64,000 nucleotides of DNA from Capsicum annuum (taxonomy: Eukaryota; Streptophyta; Magnoliopsida; Solanales; Solanaceae). The stretch covers positions 132,497,216 through 132,561,215 of the forward strand of contig NC_061118.1 in NCBI RefSeq assembly GCF_002878395.1. The letters run 5' to 3'. Below the pieces are notes generated by a model. The model was not told where the DNA came from. It saw only the letters and a program-made list of their open reading frames with translations, and did not search any database. Shown here in pieces: positions 46,270 to 58,325 of this stretch; within the stretch, counting starts at the first letter, position 1, and the number at the start of each line of letters is the position of its first letter. The translations under genes and the position numbers were made by a program.

Positions 46270-47370
46270 ACATCGAAACATGGAAGATCGGATTAATATA
46301 ACCCAACCTAGATAAAAACTCCAACTCATAAGCGCACATAGCCCACTTGCCCCAAAATATGAAAAGGACCAACATACCGGGGACTGAGCTTCCCTTTCTT
46401 TAAAAGCTACATCACTCCCTTCATATGAGATACCTTCAAGAACACCAAATAATACACATTAAACTCCAACTCCCTACACCTCACATCCGCATAGGACTTT
46501 TACTGACTTTGGGCGGCCTTACGTCTATCCCAAATCACCTTCACCTTTTCTTTGGCTTGGTGAACCAATTCGAGACCGGATAACCTTTTCTCACCAACCT
46601 CAAACCATCCAATAAGAGACCTACACCTCCTACCATAAAGCCAAAAGAGCCATCCCAATACTAGAGTGAAAACTATAACTATACGCAAACTCTATGAGAG
46701 AAAAATGATTAACCCAACTACCACCAAAGTTGATCACACAAGACCTTAGCTTGTCCTCCAATATCTGAGTAGTCCTTTCCGTTTGTCCATACGTTTGAGG
46801 ATGGAAAACCGTGCTAAGGCTCACCTTAGTGCCTAAACCTCTCTGAAAAGAATGCCAACAATGATACGAGAATTGAGTACCTCGAACAGATATGATGGAA
46901 ATTGGAGCACCATGCAACTTGATGATTTCCTAAATTAAAACTTAGCATAATCTTCTGTCTCATAAGTAGTCTTGGCTAATAAGAAGTGAGCGGACTTAGT
47001 CATCCAATCGATGATGACCCAAATTTATACCCCTTTTAGGAAACCTAAACGACGTGGTCTAGGCTTTAAGAGGGGTGGAAAAAAACTAAAAAGTCCCTAA
47101 AATAACACACAGGAAATTGGGTTCCTATTCATTATGACTCATCCTACGACTTGTTATCAAACTGATTCTGACACTGCGAAAGATAGATAACGAATTTTAT
47201 ATTAATCACCTCATACTTCCTCATAGGCAACTCAATTTCTTAAAATAACCCACTAGGCCTCAAGTGCTCCACTTTCACTTGCTGACACACCATGCACTTA
47301 GCCATAAAATTTGCTACATCCTACTTTATGTTATTCTACCAATAGATCTTTTCCAAATCGTGGTACATCT
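46270..47370 (-). pseudogene. Element E integrase, with an internal insertion
   Basis: Minus-strand pieces, from right to left: MAKCMVCQQVKVEHLRPSGLF with EIELPMRKYEVIN (about 47305-47195), then about 150 bases of foreign text (47040-47190), then IIDWMTKSAHFLLAKTTYE (about 47025-46965), HGAPISIISVRGTQFSYHCWHSFQ (from 46914, SDRG changed to SVRG), VSLSTVFHPQTYGQTERT and LVHQAKEKV. The motif HPQTxGQTER is the conserved core end of gypsy integrase. The catalytic Asp of SDRG is replaced by Val, so the enzyme would be dead even without stops. Confidence 0.83.
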
Positions 47371-47699
47371 TTGTTGAATCTGGATGAACAGATTACCTCG
47401 ACTCATGAGCCTCAACCAAGATCCTCTATTACAACCCATCAACATTGGGAACACATAATCTACCTTAGTACCTCAAGTTACCGTCATCACCAATTTCGAA
47501 AGCCATCATCATCTGGTGACCCACATCATCCTTGATTCTCATTAGAATAGGATCTGAAACCTGCTTCTCCTTTACATCGCCACCCAGAAAGCACCTTTCC
47601 ACGTCTTAAACAATCATGCCACCATCCTCAGAGTCCAAAATACAAACTCCAAGATTAGTCAAAAAATGAATAACCTTCACCAACCCTCACTTTTCCTGA

Positions 47700-48870
47700 T
47701 CAATAGGAGACAATCTCCCCATAGATAACCTGCTACGAGCATCACCAACCATGTTAGATTTACCTGGATGATAATGAAGACTCATATTATTGTCCTTGAG
47801 ATCCTCAAGATATCTCCTTTGCCTAGGATTCAACTCCATCTAGGTGAACACATACTGCAAGATATTGTGGTATGAGAAGATTGCAACATGAACCCATATA
47901 GGTAGTGGCTCCAAATCTTCAAAGCGAAGACTACCGCCAACAACTCCAAGTCATGAGTTAGATAGTTCTTCTCATGTACCTTCAGCTGCCTAGAAGCATA
48001 TGCCACAACCTTGCCCCGCTTCATCAATAAACAACCCAGTCCCATATGGGATGCATCATAATATAGAATAAAGCCATCAGTACCCCCGGGTAGGTTTAAA
48101 ATAGGATTAGAAGTTAATTTATCCTTCAACTTCTCAAAACTACCCTCGCAAGAGTCAAACCATGATTCTTCATCTTTTTTTGAGTCAATCTAGTCAACGG
48201 AGCAACAATAAAAAAGAAAGTCTCCATAAACATCTTATAATATCTAGCCAAGCCCAAGAAGCTGCAGATGTTGGTTGGAGTCATGGGTCTAGGTCACTTC
48301 TTAACCACCACAACTTTCTATGGATCCACTATCATCCCTTCACTAGAAACAACATGACCCAGAAAAGAAACTGCATTTCACCAGAACTCACGCTTTGAAA
48401 ACTTAGAATACAAATGTTGATCCTTAAGGGTCTGCAACACTATATGGATGCGATCGACGTGATCCACCTCGCTTTTAGAATGTACCAGGATGTCATTAAT
48501 AAACACTACGATGAATAAATCTAAAATTGATGGAATACCCAGTTCATAAGATCCATGAATGTCGTTGGTGTATTAGTCAAACCAAAAGACATTACAAAAA
48601 AAACTTGAAATGACCATACCAGGTTCTGAAAGTAGTCTTAGGGATATCCACCTTCCTAATTTTCAACTGATGACAACCCGATCGAATGTCAATCTTAAAA
48701 AAGTGCTTTGCACCCTGCAACTGGTCAAATAGGTAATCAATCCTAGGAAGAGGATATTTATCCTTCATTATCACTTTATTTATATGGCGGTAATCTATAC
48801 ATATTCGAAAGGACCCATTCTTCTTACTCATAAAGAGTACCGGTACGCCCCACGAGAAAATAATAGATCG
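47700..48870 (-). pseudogene. Element E reverse transcriptase and RNase H
   Basis: On the minus strand [44 protein letters not shown] and [11 protein letters not shown] (48831-48592), then in another frame the catalytic box at 48507-48490, which reads FINDIL, not FIDDIL, so the first catalytic Asp is lost. RNase H follows at 48129-47830: [18 protein letters not shown] and [39 protein letters not shown], then RQRRYLEDLKD and a decayed ADARS-like end near 47740. Confidence 0.88.
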
Positions 48871-48904
48871 GATAAACCCTTATCAAAAAGATCTTTCAGC
48901 TGCT

Positions 48905-49620
48905 CCTTAAGTTATTTCAACTCAGTCGGAGCCATTCTATAGGCAGGGATAAAGATAGGACGAGTGTTCGAAAGAAGATCGATCCTAAAATCAATTTCCC
49001 TATCGTGAGGTACACTAGGAAGATTATCAGGAAACACTTCAGGAAACTCATTGACTACAAGTATAGATGAAAAGGAAGGACCCTCAGAATTAGAATCTTT
49101 AACCTGAACCAGGTGACACAGACACCCTTTGGAAATCAATTTCTGGGCTCTTAGATAAGAAACAAACCTTCTCTTAGGAATTAGAGAACTTTTTTCCCAC
49201 TCAATCACCTGTTCATTCGGGCAATGGAAACTGACCCTTTGGGTCCTATAATCAAGACATGGATAGCACAAATGGAGCCAATCCATCCCTAAGATAACAT
49301 CAAAGTCTAACATTAACATATCTAATTCTATCAAATCCACCATCCTCTCCCTATCACTGATAGATACCACATAACCCCAATAGACTCCCCTTGCCATAAT
49401 AGAGTCACTTACCTAGGTAAAAATGAAAAAAGGATCAGGAATACACTTAAGAACAAAACCAAAATGAATAGCCACATAAGTCTCACATAATAAAGGGTAG
49501 ACTCAGGATCTAGCAGATAATACATATCACAAGAGAAAAGTTTTAGCATACTAGTAACAATATCAAGAGATGCCTCCAAGTCCTGACGGGTGACAAGAGC
49601 ATACAAATGATTTCGGCCAG
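48905..49620 (-). pseudogene. Element E aspartic protease
   Basis: Two minus-strand pieces, 49606-49409 (MYALVTRQDLEASLDIVTSML, then YLLDPESTLYYV with the active DPGST changed to DPEST) and 49397-48912 (MVDLIELDMLMLDFDVILGMDWLHLCY, YLRAQKLISKGCLCHLVQV, VVNEFPEVFPDNLPSVP, PIFIPAYRMAPTELK). Together they form the gypsy protease and the linker into reverse transcriptase. A frameshift and stop at 49398-49408 separate them. Confidence 0.87.
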
Positions 49621-49639
49621 TGCTGGAGCCAAAAGTAGC

Positions 49640-50892
49640 ATCCTTTGGTGCAGGAGCTAATGAAGCAGCAATCAGGACCTTATTTGCGCTAGCGACAATA
49701 TCGGTGAAGGGACAGTTCCACTGAATATGGCTATGCTAGTTATATCTAAAAAACTTATTTCACCCTTCATGACAAAAACCATGGTGTAACTGAACACAAA
49801 ATCTACAAAGAAGATATGACGAAGCTGACTGGGCCCAATTGGCCTGAGATTGGGCACTTTGTGCCTCAAACCCATTGTTTATCTAAAAGCGGTGATCACC
49901 AGATGGCTTAAGATATGGAGCACTAGTCGTTAAATAAGAACTAGAATTTCCCTACTTCTTTATAGACCATTGCCTTCCATCTCTACCATTATGCTACTTG
50001 CCTTTAACGTGCTCAGAATACTTGGACCTCTAACCTAGCCTTTCCCTTATTTCAACTTGCTTCTTTTTTTCATCTTTAACCTGCTGCATATACACCATAA
50101 GCCTAGAGATATCTATGCTACTATTCAATAAGGCGGCCTTGCACTCTAGCACCACATGCCCAAATAAAAATTCCTCATCGTAGGCCCCATTCTTGACACT
50201 AGCTCATGAGGATAACGAGACAATGGATAAAATTTTAGGGCATACTCTTTCACGGACATCTTACCCATTCCAGATTCACAAACTTCTTAGCTTTAGCCTC
50301 CCTCAACTCCTGAATAAAGAAATGATCCAGGAAGGCACCCACAAACTCATCCCATAGTGCCAACTTCGCATCATCACCCCTAGACTGATCCCATTCCTCA
50401 TACCACTGATATGCCACATCCTTCAACTGATATGTGACAAATTTTATGCCCCCAGAGTCAGAATTATGCATAACCCTATACTTTTTCTCCATATCATCTA
50501 AGAAACCTTAAGGATTCTCTTAACCTTAAGCCAGTAAAGGTCGAAGGATTGAGCTTCATAAACTTTTCAAGTCGAGTAACCTTAGAAGAACTCAAAATAG
50601 TACCTGTAGGACCCGACTGACGTGATTGAGATGTCACTAACTGGGTCAACAAATGAATAAATCGATGAAATTCAGCATTAAAAATGTCTCCTTAGGGTAG
50701 TGGGGCATGATCATCAGTCTAAGAAGCCTGAGAAGGACTGGTGGGGATCGGTGGAACTCCACATGAAGTAGTACAATCAAAAGATGGAGCCCTAGAGTAG
50801 GTTTGAACTCCATAAGTAGGACGAGTTCCATCCACATTGTCCTTAGGTGGGACAGAAGAGGTTTCACGGTCATCAGATCTTCGAGGAGGCAT
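49640..50892 (-). pseudogene. Element E gag
   Basis: The start codon is at 50892 on the minus strand: MPPRRSDDRETSSVPPK, the MPPRR-type start usual for chromovirus Gag. A stop occurs after about 57 codons. FHRFIHLLTQLVTSQSRQSG follows, and VTRLEKFMKLNPSTFTG near 50580-50530. The capsid core is at 50492-50250: FVTYQLKDVAYQWYEEW then LALWDEFVGAFLDHFF. A zinc-knuckle remnant (CRFCVQLHHGFCHEG) is at about 49810-49765. Many stops. The leader (50893-51094) carries no primer site or LTR because it runs into element F. Confidence 0.85.
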
Positions 50893-51094
50893 GATCTAAA
50901 ATGTGAGCAAATGGGAATTAGAGGAGATTTCAACACCCTAGACTCTACAACCCAAAACTAGAACCACAAGAAATGAAAACATTCCTAATTGTCTAGTAGC
51001 CTCTCCCTCATAAGTGTGGCCCATTACATACCCATAAAAGAGACTCTACTTGACATGACTTTGTGGACACCCATATAAAACACATCATCCGAAA

Positions 51095-51299
51095 TTATTT
51101 CACTAGTGTTTTTGACCGGATGGCTATTTGGAACTAACGAAGACTTCAAAATAGATAATTTGCTCTAAAAACCAAATAAACTGCCTGATAACCGAACTGT
51201 CAGTCCCATCAAGTCATAAATTATATGGGGCAGGTATGGCAAAGCTCGTATGGTGAAAATAAATGTAATTATGAAAAAATGACCTGGAGGGTCATTACA
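51095..51299 (-). mobile_element. Element F 3' LTR, truncated remnant
   Basis: About 200 bases align with the LTR start at 58140-58325: GGCTATTTGGAACTA, AAGACTTCAAAATAGA, AACTGCxTGATAACC, AAGTCATAAAT, TATGAAAAA and CCTGGAG ending TTACA. The rest of this LTR is missing and element E leader text begins instead. Confidence 0.82.
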
Positions 51300-53980
51300 A
51301 TATCCACTACTAAAAGAACCTTCATTTCCGAAAGTCAACGGATAGAAAAATCTCAAAAGCTTAAACAGATGAAGTACTATGCCCGCATGCTCTAAGCACG
51401 ACTTCTCAAGTAACCTCCACAAAAAGAGAACACTTTTGTGGGATTCTTCCATAGGTATCCCTTTTTCAACCAGCACTCTCACTTCACTCCTAACCACTAG
51501 AAACTTAAATTCAATCATTAAATGGCCTCTAACTTTATCGAAAAGGCTGAGGCATGCAAATCTAAACCATAACACACAGATACCATCTTGATATACATAA
51601 CAATCAACAAAGGCTTATCCGAGCCGAAACCAACCCAAGAATTGAGTCATACCACTGACTCCAAATCTAAATATAAACTTTCTTTACCATTTCACACCTG
51701 CTATCCACTCCAAACAAAGAGAAAAATCACCTGAGTCCTGTCCACGCAATCTTATCACAGAGAACTCAAAGAACTAAAGTTGATCCGCTAAAAGTACATA
51801 TGACAAACATGAGAATAAACCCATAATGTGCTATCTAAGCACACCAATGAAGATAATGAAGGGATATAATCTATGCCAATTCTATAACTAGCTTGAATGG
51901 TAATTAAAAGTAAAATCCAGAAGATCAAGGCATAACTACTCATCACCGAACGATCTACTCCAAAATGTCCCATTAATCGAGAATGAATCCATACTAAACC
52001 CAGCTCAAGTATATTACTCCTACTGAGTATGTCATCCGAAATTCCCAAAGAAAACTGAAGATCCATGGTCAAGGATGAAGAAACCAATATAGGGTTCATG
52101 GGCTACCATCTAAACACTTATCAACTATAATCCAACCGAAGTCGAGAAGACCGAATAGGTACAAATAGGCTTAACCTGCCTATAAATGAAATCCAAATTG
52201 AGACAAATCTAAAATGAAGTCTTCACTCAAGCTTTACAACTCTAAGCTGAAATCTCAATCACTAAGGTTGTATTAATTGATCTCAACTACCCAAACCATA
52301 CCTGAAGATGGATAGGCATTTATACTCCAAATCTGTCATAATTTTCAAATCTTCATTCCAAGGTGTCAAGTAAAAAATCAAGCCAAAATTAAGACATAGC
52401 TGAAGAACAAAATCATCAGAAGGATAAATCATCAATTAAAAATGCAACAACTAACTTTATATCAGCTAGAGAGAACGAGATATAGCCACAATATAGAAAT
52501 CATGTTGAAGGGTAATTCATCAACTGGAAATGAAAATAACCCACTACATATCTGTAGGAGGGCATGATCTATGAAAGCATGCTCAAAACTCCCCAAGGCT
52601 GTAAACCACACTAGAAAAGGAAACAACTCTAGCAACTAAGAGATATGTAACTTAAGCTAAAACTCACTAATCCAACACTCCATATAAGCAAGGAATAGAC
52701 ATCGGCACATATCATCAAGGAAAAACACTCCACCAAGTCTCAATAGGCCAAATAAACTCTGAAATGGGGATTTCCTAAATCCACCCAAGTAGGACAATCA
52801 TAACTCTAACAGACCATGAATCACTTTGCCGAGGAAGAAAATACCCATCTTGACACTAATGCCAAGGTCAAGACCACTATCAAAAAATGAACCAAATAAC
52901 TCAATATAAAATCTTCCAATTTTCCAACTCAAGAAGCGATCACCGAAAAGACCACCTACTTCTAACTTTCTAACTCTATTTTAGACAAAACTATATGATA
53001 ATAAGAAAGAAGCATCCAATCTCCATATTAATAACAAGGGCAAACCATCACAAGGATATAAATCTAATAATGTAAAAGATGAATCCCCGACCTCTCACTA
53101 GTAATATCAAAATCACTAACGGGCGATGAAATAGTCATAAACAAAGAATGGATCTAAACCCATCAAGATAAGAAATGATCTATATAGAAAGGATAGCCAA
53201 AGCAATAACCTTTGAAACCCAAGAGGCAAGTCTAAGAATCCCAAACTCAATAATGGGAAAGATAACTAAATTGCCAACTCTAGAGTTGTATAGGACCATA
53301 GAAGATGAACTAACCTTCGATACCATAATTAGATCCATAATCAATCAAACACAACCAAAAAAAGAGGGAAAACAATTAACCTCGCCTTTCTATAGGGAAA
53401 AAAAATCATAAAATTGGGTTATATCTACTCCAGCCACCGAATAAGAACCACAAGAAATGGAATTTAAACTAAATCACATTAGTCTAAGTAGATACCCAAC
53501 GAGGATCAATTTTATCAAATGATATCAATGACAACAACAATATAAGCATCAACATAATGAATAGGTGGTACCAAAATGAACATCGATAGCAAGTACCATT
53601 CAAGGTCCACAATGAGGCTAATATGCCAAGATAAATGGGATTCAAACTTAAATACTACACCCATAGGGAGAAAATATCGGTATAGATCTACTCCATCAAC
53701 TATTAATGAAAATAAACCATTGGGTAGTCATAAAATCATAAACTTAATAGTAAGGCACACAATAACCAATATGAACTCATCAAGGTATATAATTATCATT
53801 GGGTATGAAAAACCCAATACATATAATAAAAATATAATTGCATAAAAATAACAACATACCCATCACGATAAAATCCACAATCATATGCTTGACGGGTCCA
53901 CGGTAAAATAAATTTAAATAGGTCCAAACTCGTACTGACCAATTAAATTATCAACTGAGGCTCCAAGCGCACTATATCTA
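51300..53980 (-). other. Element F internal region without recognisable pol
   Basis: This 2.7 kb lies between the gag remnant and the 3' LTR of F, where a gypsy element should carry protease, reverse transcriptase and integrase. I see none of their motifs in any frame on either strand. The open frames present (for example 52099-51788 and 51575-51165 on the minus strand) have no domain signature. The DNA may be a non-coding filler of a large non-autonomous element, or pol decayed beyond recognition. Confidence 0.55.
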
Positions 53981-53981
53981 A

Positions 53982-54353
53982 CTAAAGATGCCACAACATT
54001 ACAAGGCTGATCTGAATGAGCTGAACAACCAATAATCCCTCACTGAGGACACTTTTTAGACCAAAGTTCGATCTCTCCACAATAAAAAAAGCTCTCAGAA
54101 AAATACCAATAGCATAATACTGATGGCATGGTCTCTTGCTGTCACCTCCATAAGTCCTAATATAGGCTCTCTCCATGACACTCACATATCCACAACCTGA
54201 AGAGAAAGAAGGTCCAGCTGCTATCAAGAGCTTCGACGCCAAATGGAGTGGCAATGCAAAACCTCTAATAAATTTATACACCATGTTCAACTCAGCAGAA
54301 TATAGCATAAGGATATGCCTGGCCCAGTCTATAAACCCAATATCATACTCCAA
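53982..54353 (-). pseudogene. Element F gag remnant
   Basis: The minus-strand frame reads MLYSAELNMVYKFIRGF, LHLASKLLIAAGPSFSSGCGYVSVMERAY and YGGDSKRPCHQ. The pattern VxxFIxGL...AxxxSF...VxxxExA is that of the C-terminal half of gypsy Gag capsid. It sits about 500 bases after the primer site, the right place for gag. The zinc knuckle cannot be read. Confidence 0.55.
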
Positions 54354-54845
54354 AATTGGTAAAGAACCCTAACGAACTCCAACCAATCCAACTCTTGCTT
54401 GGGAAATGTTTAATGAATTGAATGTCATCCATGGCTATGAGGGATCAACAACATGTCTCGAATACCTAATGCTGAACCTCGAAGGTCTAAAGTAGTCACA
54501 AGATCAACTGGAGCTTGAGCTGGCCCTAACTTTTTTGGATGATGCTAAAGGTCTTCGACCTCCATCTCTGACTCTCTATTCTGACGCTGTGCTAAAACTC
54601 AGGGAATGTTTGTCAAAGTCTCATTCACATCTTTTGACCATCTTTCATCATTCATTAAGGATAGAATAGAGTCAAATAATATGATTGAGGTTCATAGCAA
54701 TAGAGACACACGACAAGGAGTCAAGAAATGAATTTCCTAAGAATATCCCTGTAGCCTCCCATAGATAGGTTACAGATGTCTCTGCATCGATCTGCAAGAC
54801 TCTACTAAACACTTAGCTCTTGTACTAATACATCAATGAATTGAG

Positions 54846-54858
54846 ACTCTGATACTAA
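54846..54858 (-). other. Element F primer-binding site
   Basis: The minus strand reads TAGTATCAGAGTC, one mismatch from TGGTATCAGAGTC, directly after the LTR end. Confidence 0.8.
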
Positions 54859-54860
54859 TT

Positions 54861-57800
54861 TTTCACAACCCAATTTCCTAGGTCATAATGATGCCTACTA
54901 TAAATAGTCAATAGGTAAGCTAAATCCATAGTCCGTAACGGCTAGTTAGGAATACCAAATAAATAAAGGGAAGAATGAAAAATAGATGAAGTAAAAGATC
55001 AGTACATAATATAATCCCAAAACCTAGTGGTATCAGTATAAGAGCTTCTAACATAAGTAGAATACAATGACGCACTTAAATGAATATACAGATACACTAT
55101 CTCTGAATACAACATAGAAACTAGTATAGTACATAAGAGGGAAAAAAGTAATACTCCAAAAGTTAGGAGCTCACTCTATGTCTCCAAATGATGTTTGATC
55201 TGCACGATGTGTACAACACCGGTAATAACCCATACTATGATCTACAGGCTATAGAAGTGTAGTATGAGTACCAAACACATGGTTTCTCAGTAGTCAACTG
55301 CCGACTAAGCTCCAAAGATAACATATATATATATATATATATATAACATTTAAATAGAATAAAAACTACACCCAAATATCCACCAATTAAATAATAAAAC
55401 TAGTGAAGTAATAAGGATAAACTGTCCTATTCCAGCCATACTCAGAGATCTCAATACCATATCGTATATCACAAGCCAATGTACAAAATAAAAGGGAAAT
55501 ATATATATATATAATAGTTAACAAGGTCAAAGAACTGAATATACAATCTAAATAAATAAATAAAGAAAGGGATATACGGTAATACCATCGCTATATAAAG
55601 ATAAATATACCTAGAAATATAGGTCAACTCAAAGTACAACCTAAATCACTATATCCTCATTCTAAGACCTCATAATCCTATCAAGATTTAGTACTAATAT
55701 ACTCAGTGTTTCTAATTTATTCGTCTAATCATAATTACTCATGCATAAAGATATGCTTGTAAAGTGAAGGGGCTAGTATCATACCTTAAATATCAATACC
55801 GAATCATTACCCAAGCTACCAAAAATTAGCCATAACAATGATCATCACAATAATAAGAACAATAGAAAAGACAACACGCGTAACTGACTAACCTAGACAA
55901 ACAATACCTAGCCGAGCCTTTCACGAACCCCCACCGCCCCAGGCTCAAATGGTTCAATCAATAACAATACACCATAGTCATATTCATCACCCGTACCTAT
56001 AAAACCCCCTATAAAACTGATAGATATAGGTACACAATGGTGATAGACAATATGCATGCAAGATGAGTGTCCAAAAATACAATCCATAAAACCATAAGTA
56101 ATCCAAGTCATAACACAACCTCCATAATGATGATGTGATACACGAGGTTATCGCACAACCTCCAGGATTTTGCACAACCTATATAATAATGATATGATAC
56201 TCGAGGTCATCAACTATAGGCCGTTTCATAACCTATATAATAATGATGGTATACACGAGGCCGTCGCATAACATACATAATAATAATATGATACACGAAG
56301 TCATCGCACAACCCCAAGCTTCACATAGCCTATATAACAAAAATGATAAAAAACCTATTGCCTGAGATAAACTTTGGGACTAAATCAGTATAAAAGTGTA
56401 GAAGGGGCTAAAATCTCTCACGATCGGAGTAATTAGTAGTATCAAAATTATATATTGGAATCCATCTTAGCCAAATCTTTTAAAAAGCCATTTTCAATCT
56501 CAATGCACATAAATCACCATTAAGGTGGTACAATTCCCGTTATGAAAAATCCATTTAGAAAGGCAAAAAATGGGATTTAATCCCTTTTTAGGACAAATAA
56601 TATTAAAATCATAATTTAACTGGAATCATACCATTTGTCATTTAAAAATCATGAATGTATTGAATCTATGCATGTCATCACTAGTATTCACACAATGAAA
56701 TCATAAACATCAACATCTATATAAGCTATAGCCACATCCTTCACAAGGATAAAAACTTTCCTAAATCCAACTGTTATCATAACACGTAGGCCCAATAGTG
56801 GCTGAAATAATTACAACATCACAGTCACGGCCTTAGGCCAACATAAATATCTAGAACTCATCTCCATAATCATATTTATAAACCATAGAACATCCATGAT
56901 GCATAACGTATCTATAGGACAAACACCATAATACGAGGAAAAAACTATCACCATTCATCAAGTCACGAGGTAAACTTATACCAAAGGCTCATTAGCCTCA
57001 ACCATGCCTAACATCCATAAGTAATTTCTCAAGAGTTAACATAAGCCTTGTCCTAAAGTGGGTCAGACAAACCCTATTCTAATCCTCAAAACTTCAATAA
57101 TCAAGACTAAGTCTTAGTGTTCTACCCATAATCGACCTTAACATTCACATTCACATGCAATATACAATCACATAATCTTATAAAGAAGCATAGACAGAAT
57201 CCTACCTCAAAGCTGAACCACAAATCCTTGAATCATTCGCCAAACATCCATCTTCACTCCATGATTTCTAAAATAACATCACTCTATTAAAATCTAATCT
57301 ACTCACCAATACGAGAATAAAAATACCCATATTACACTATTGTGCTTTAGGTCTAAAAACGACACCAAAAAACCCCTAAGTGGGTCTCACTTATGGAAAT
57401 CACATTTTCGAGGTCAACCTAATATTACTAAATGATCAAGAAATTATAACCCTCGAGAAATGGGTGGAAACCAAGATAATTTAGGGTTAAAATCAAGCAT
57501 CTATGCTATTTGGGGTTTGGGTAATGAACTAAAAATTTCACCAAGAAAGGGATGAAGTCTTACCTTAAATCCAAAGATATTCACAATAATAGATGTTAAT
57601 CATGATCCCAAGTCACCCACAAGTCTCAATTTTGAGTTATCACACCCATTAGGGCTTTTACTCTCAAGAGAATGGGTGGAAATGGATAATTTCACAATCT
57701 AGGTGCCCTATTTATAGCCCCTTCAGGTATCTAGGTGTTTCTATCGCACACCCAGGGGTTGAAATTGCACTATCTGACCTCAGGAGCAGATATTGTGATC

Positions 57801-58325
57801 GTAATCATCCTATGTGCGATCGCACTATGCTCTCCGGCACCAGATATCAACTGAAACTTGGAATAATTTCTAAGTTTCTGCTAAGGCATCAAAATTTATT
57901 TGGACTCCAATTTAATCAAATGAAATAAGTAACCACATTAACTCGACATTTCAAATGCGATGGCAAAGTCAAATTTTTCATCTAAGATTGTTTTGACCAA
58001 ATATGGGTTTCATATTCAAATTTCTAATTTTCCAACTTAGAAATGATCTCGGGTGCATTAGGACCCGAACCAAAGGTCTACCTAACCTACAATTAATATT
58101 ACAGAGCTTCTGGCACAATCAAAATTTGCATTTGAGATTGTTTTACTAAAGTTTTTATCCGGTAGCTATTTGGAACTAGCAAAGACTTCAAAATAGAGAG
58201 TTTGCTATAAAAACTAAATGAACTGCATGATAACCAAACAATAAGTCTAGTAAGTCATAAATAACTTGGAGAATCTCTAACAATGATAAGAGAAATTATG
58301 AAAAATAACCTGGAGAGCTATTACA
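54861..58325 (-). mobile_element. Element F 5' LTR (about 3.5 kb)
   Basis: Edges are TTTCACAACCC at 54861 and GCTATTACA at 58325 on the + strand. Contents: two AT dinucleotide runs (about 55323-55346 and 55500-55514), a four-fold tandem repeat containing ATAATGATxxGATACACGAGGTxATCGCACAACC (56112-56315), a GTGCGATCGCAC palindrome at 57814-57825, and a minus-strand GGCTATAAATAGGGC box at 57720-57706 as likely promoter. The GATACxCGAGGTTATCGCA word is also in the A LTR, so A and F are related families. Confidence 0.85.
56112..56315. repeat. Tandem repeat in the F LTR
   Basis: Four units with the core ATAATGATxATxxTATACxCGAGGTxxTCxCAxAACC start near 56126, 56183, 56239 and 56279. Unit length varies from about 40 to 57 bases. 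Confidence 0.8.

Noticed and set aside
53175..53411. Plus-strand open frames in the F internal region
   Set aside because: They are on the strand opposite to element F, short, and lack any domain signature.
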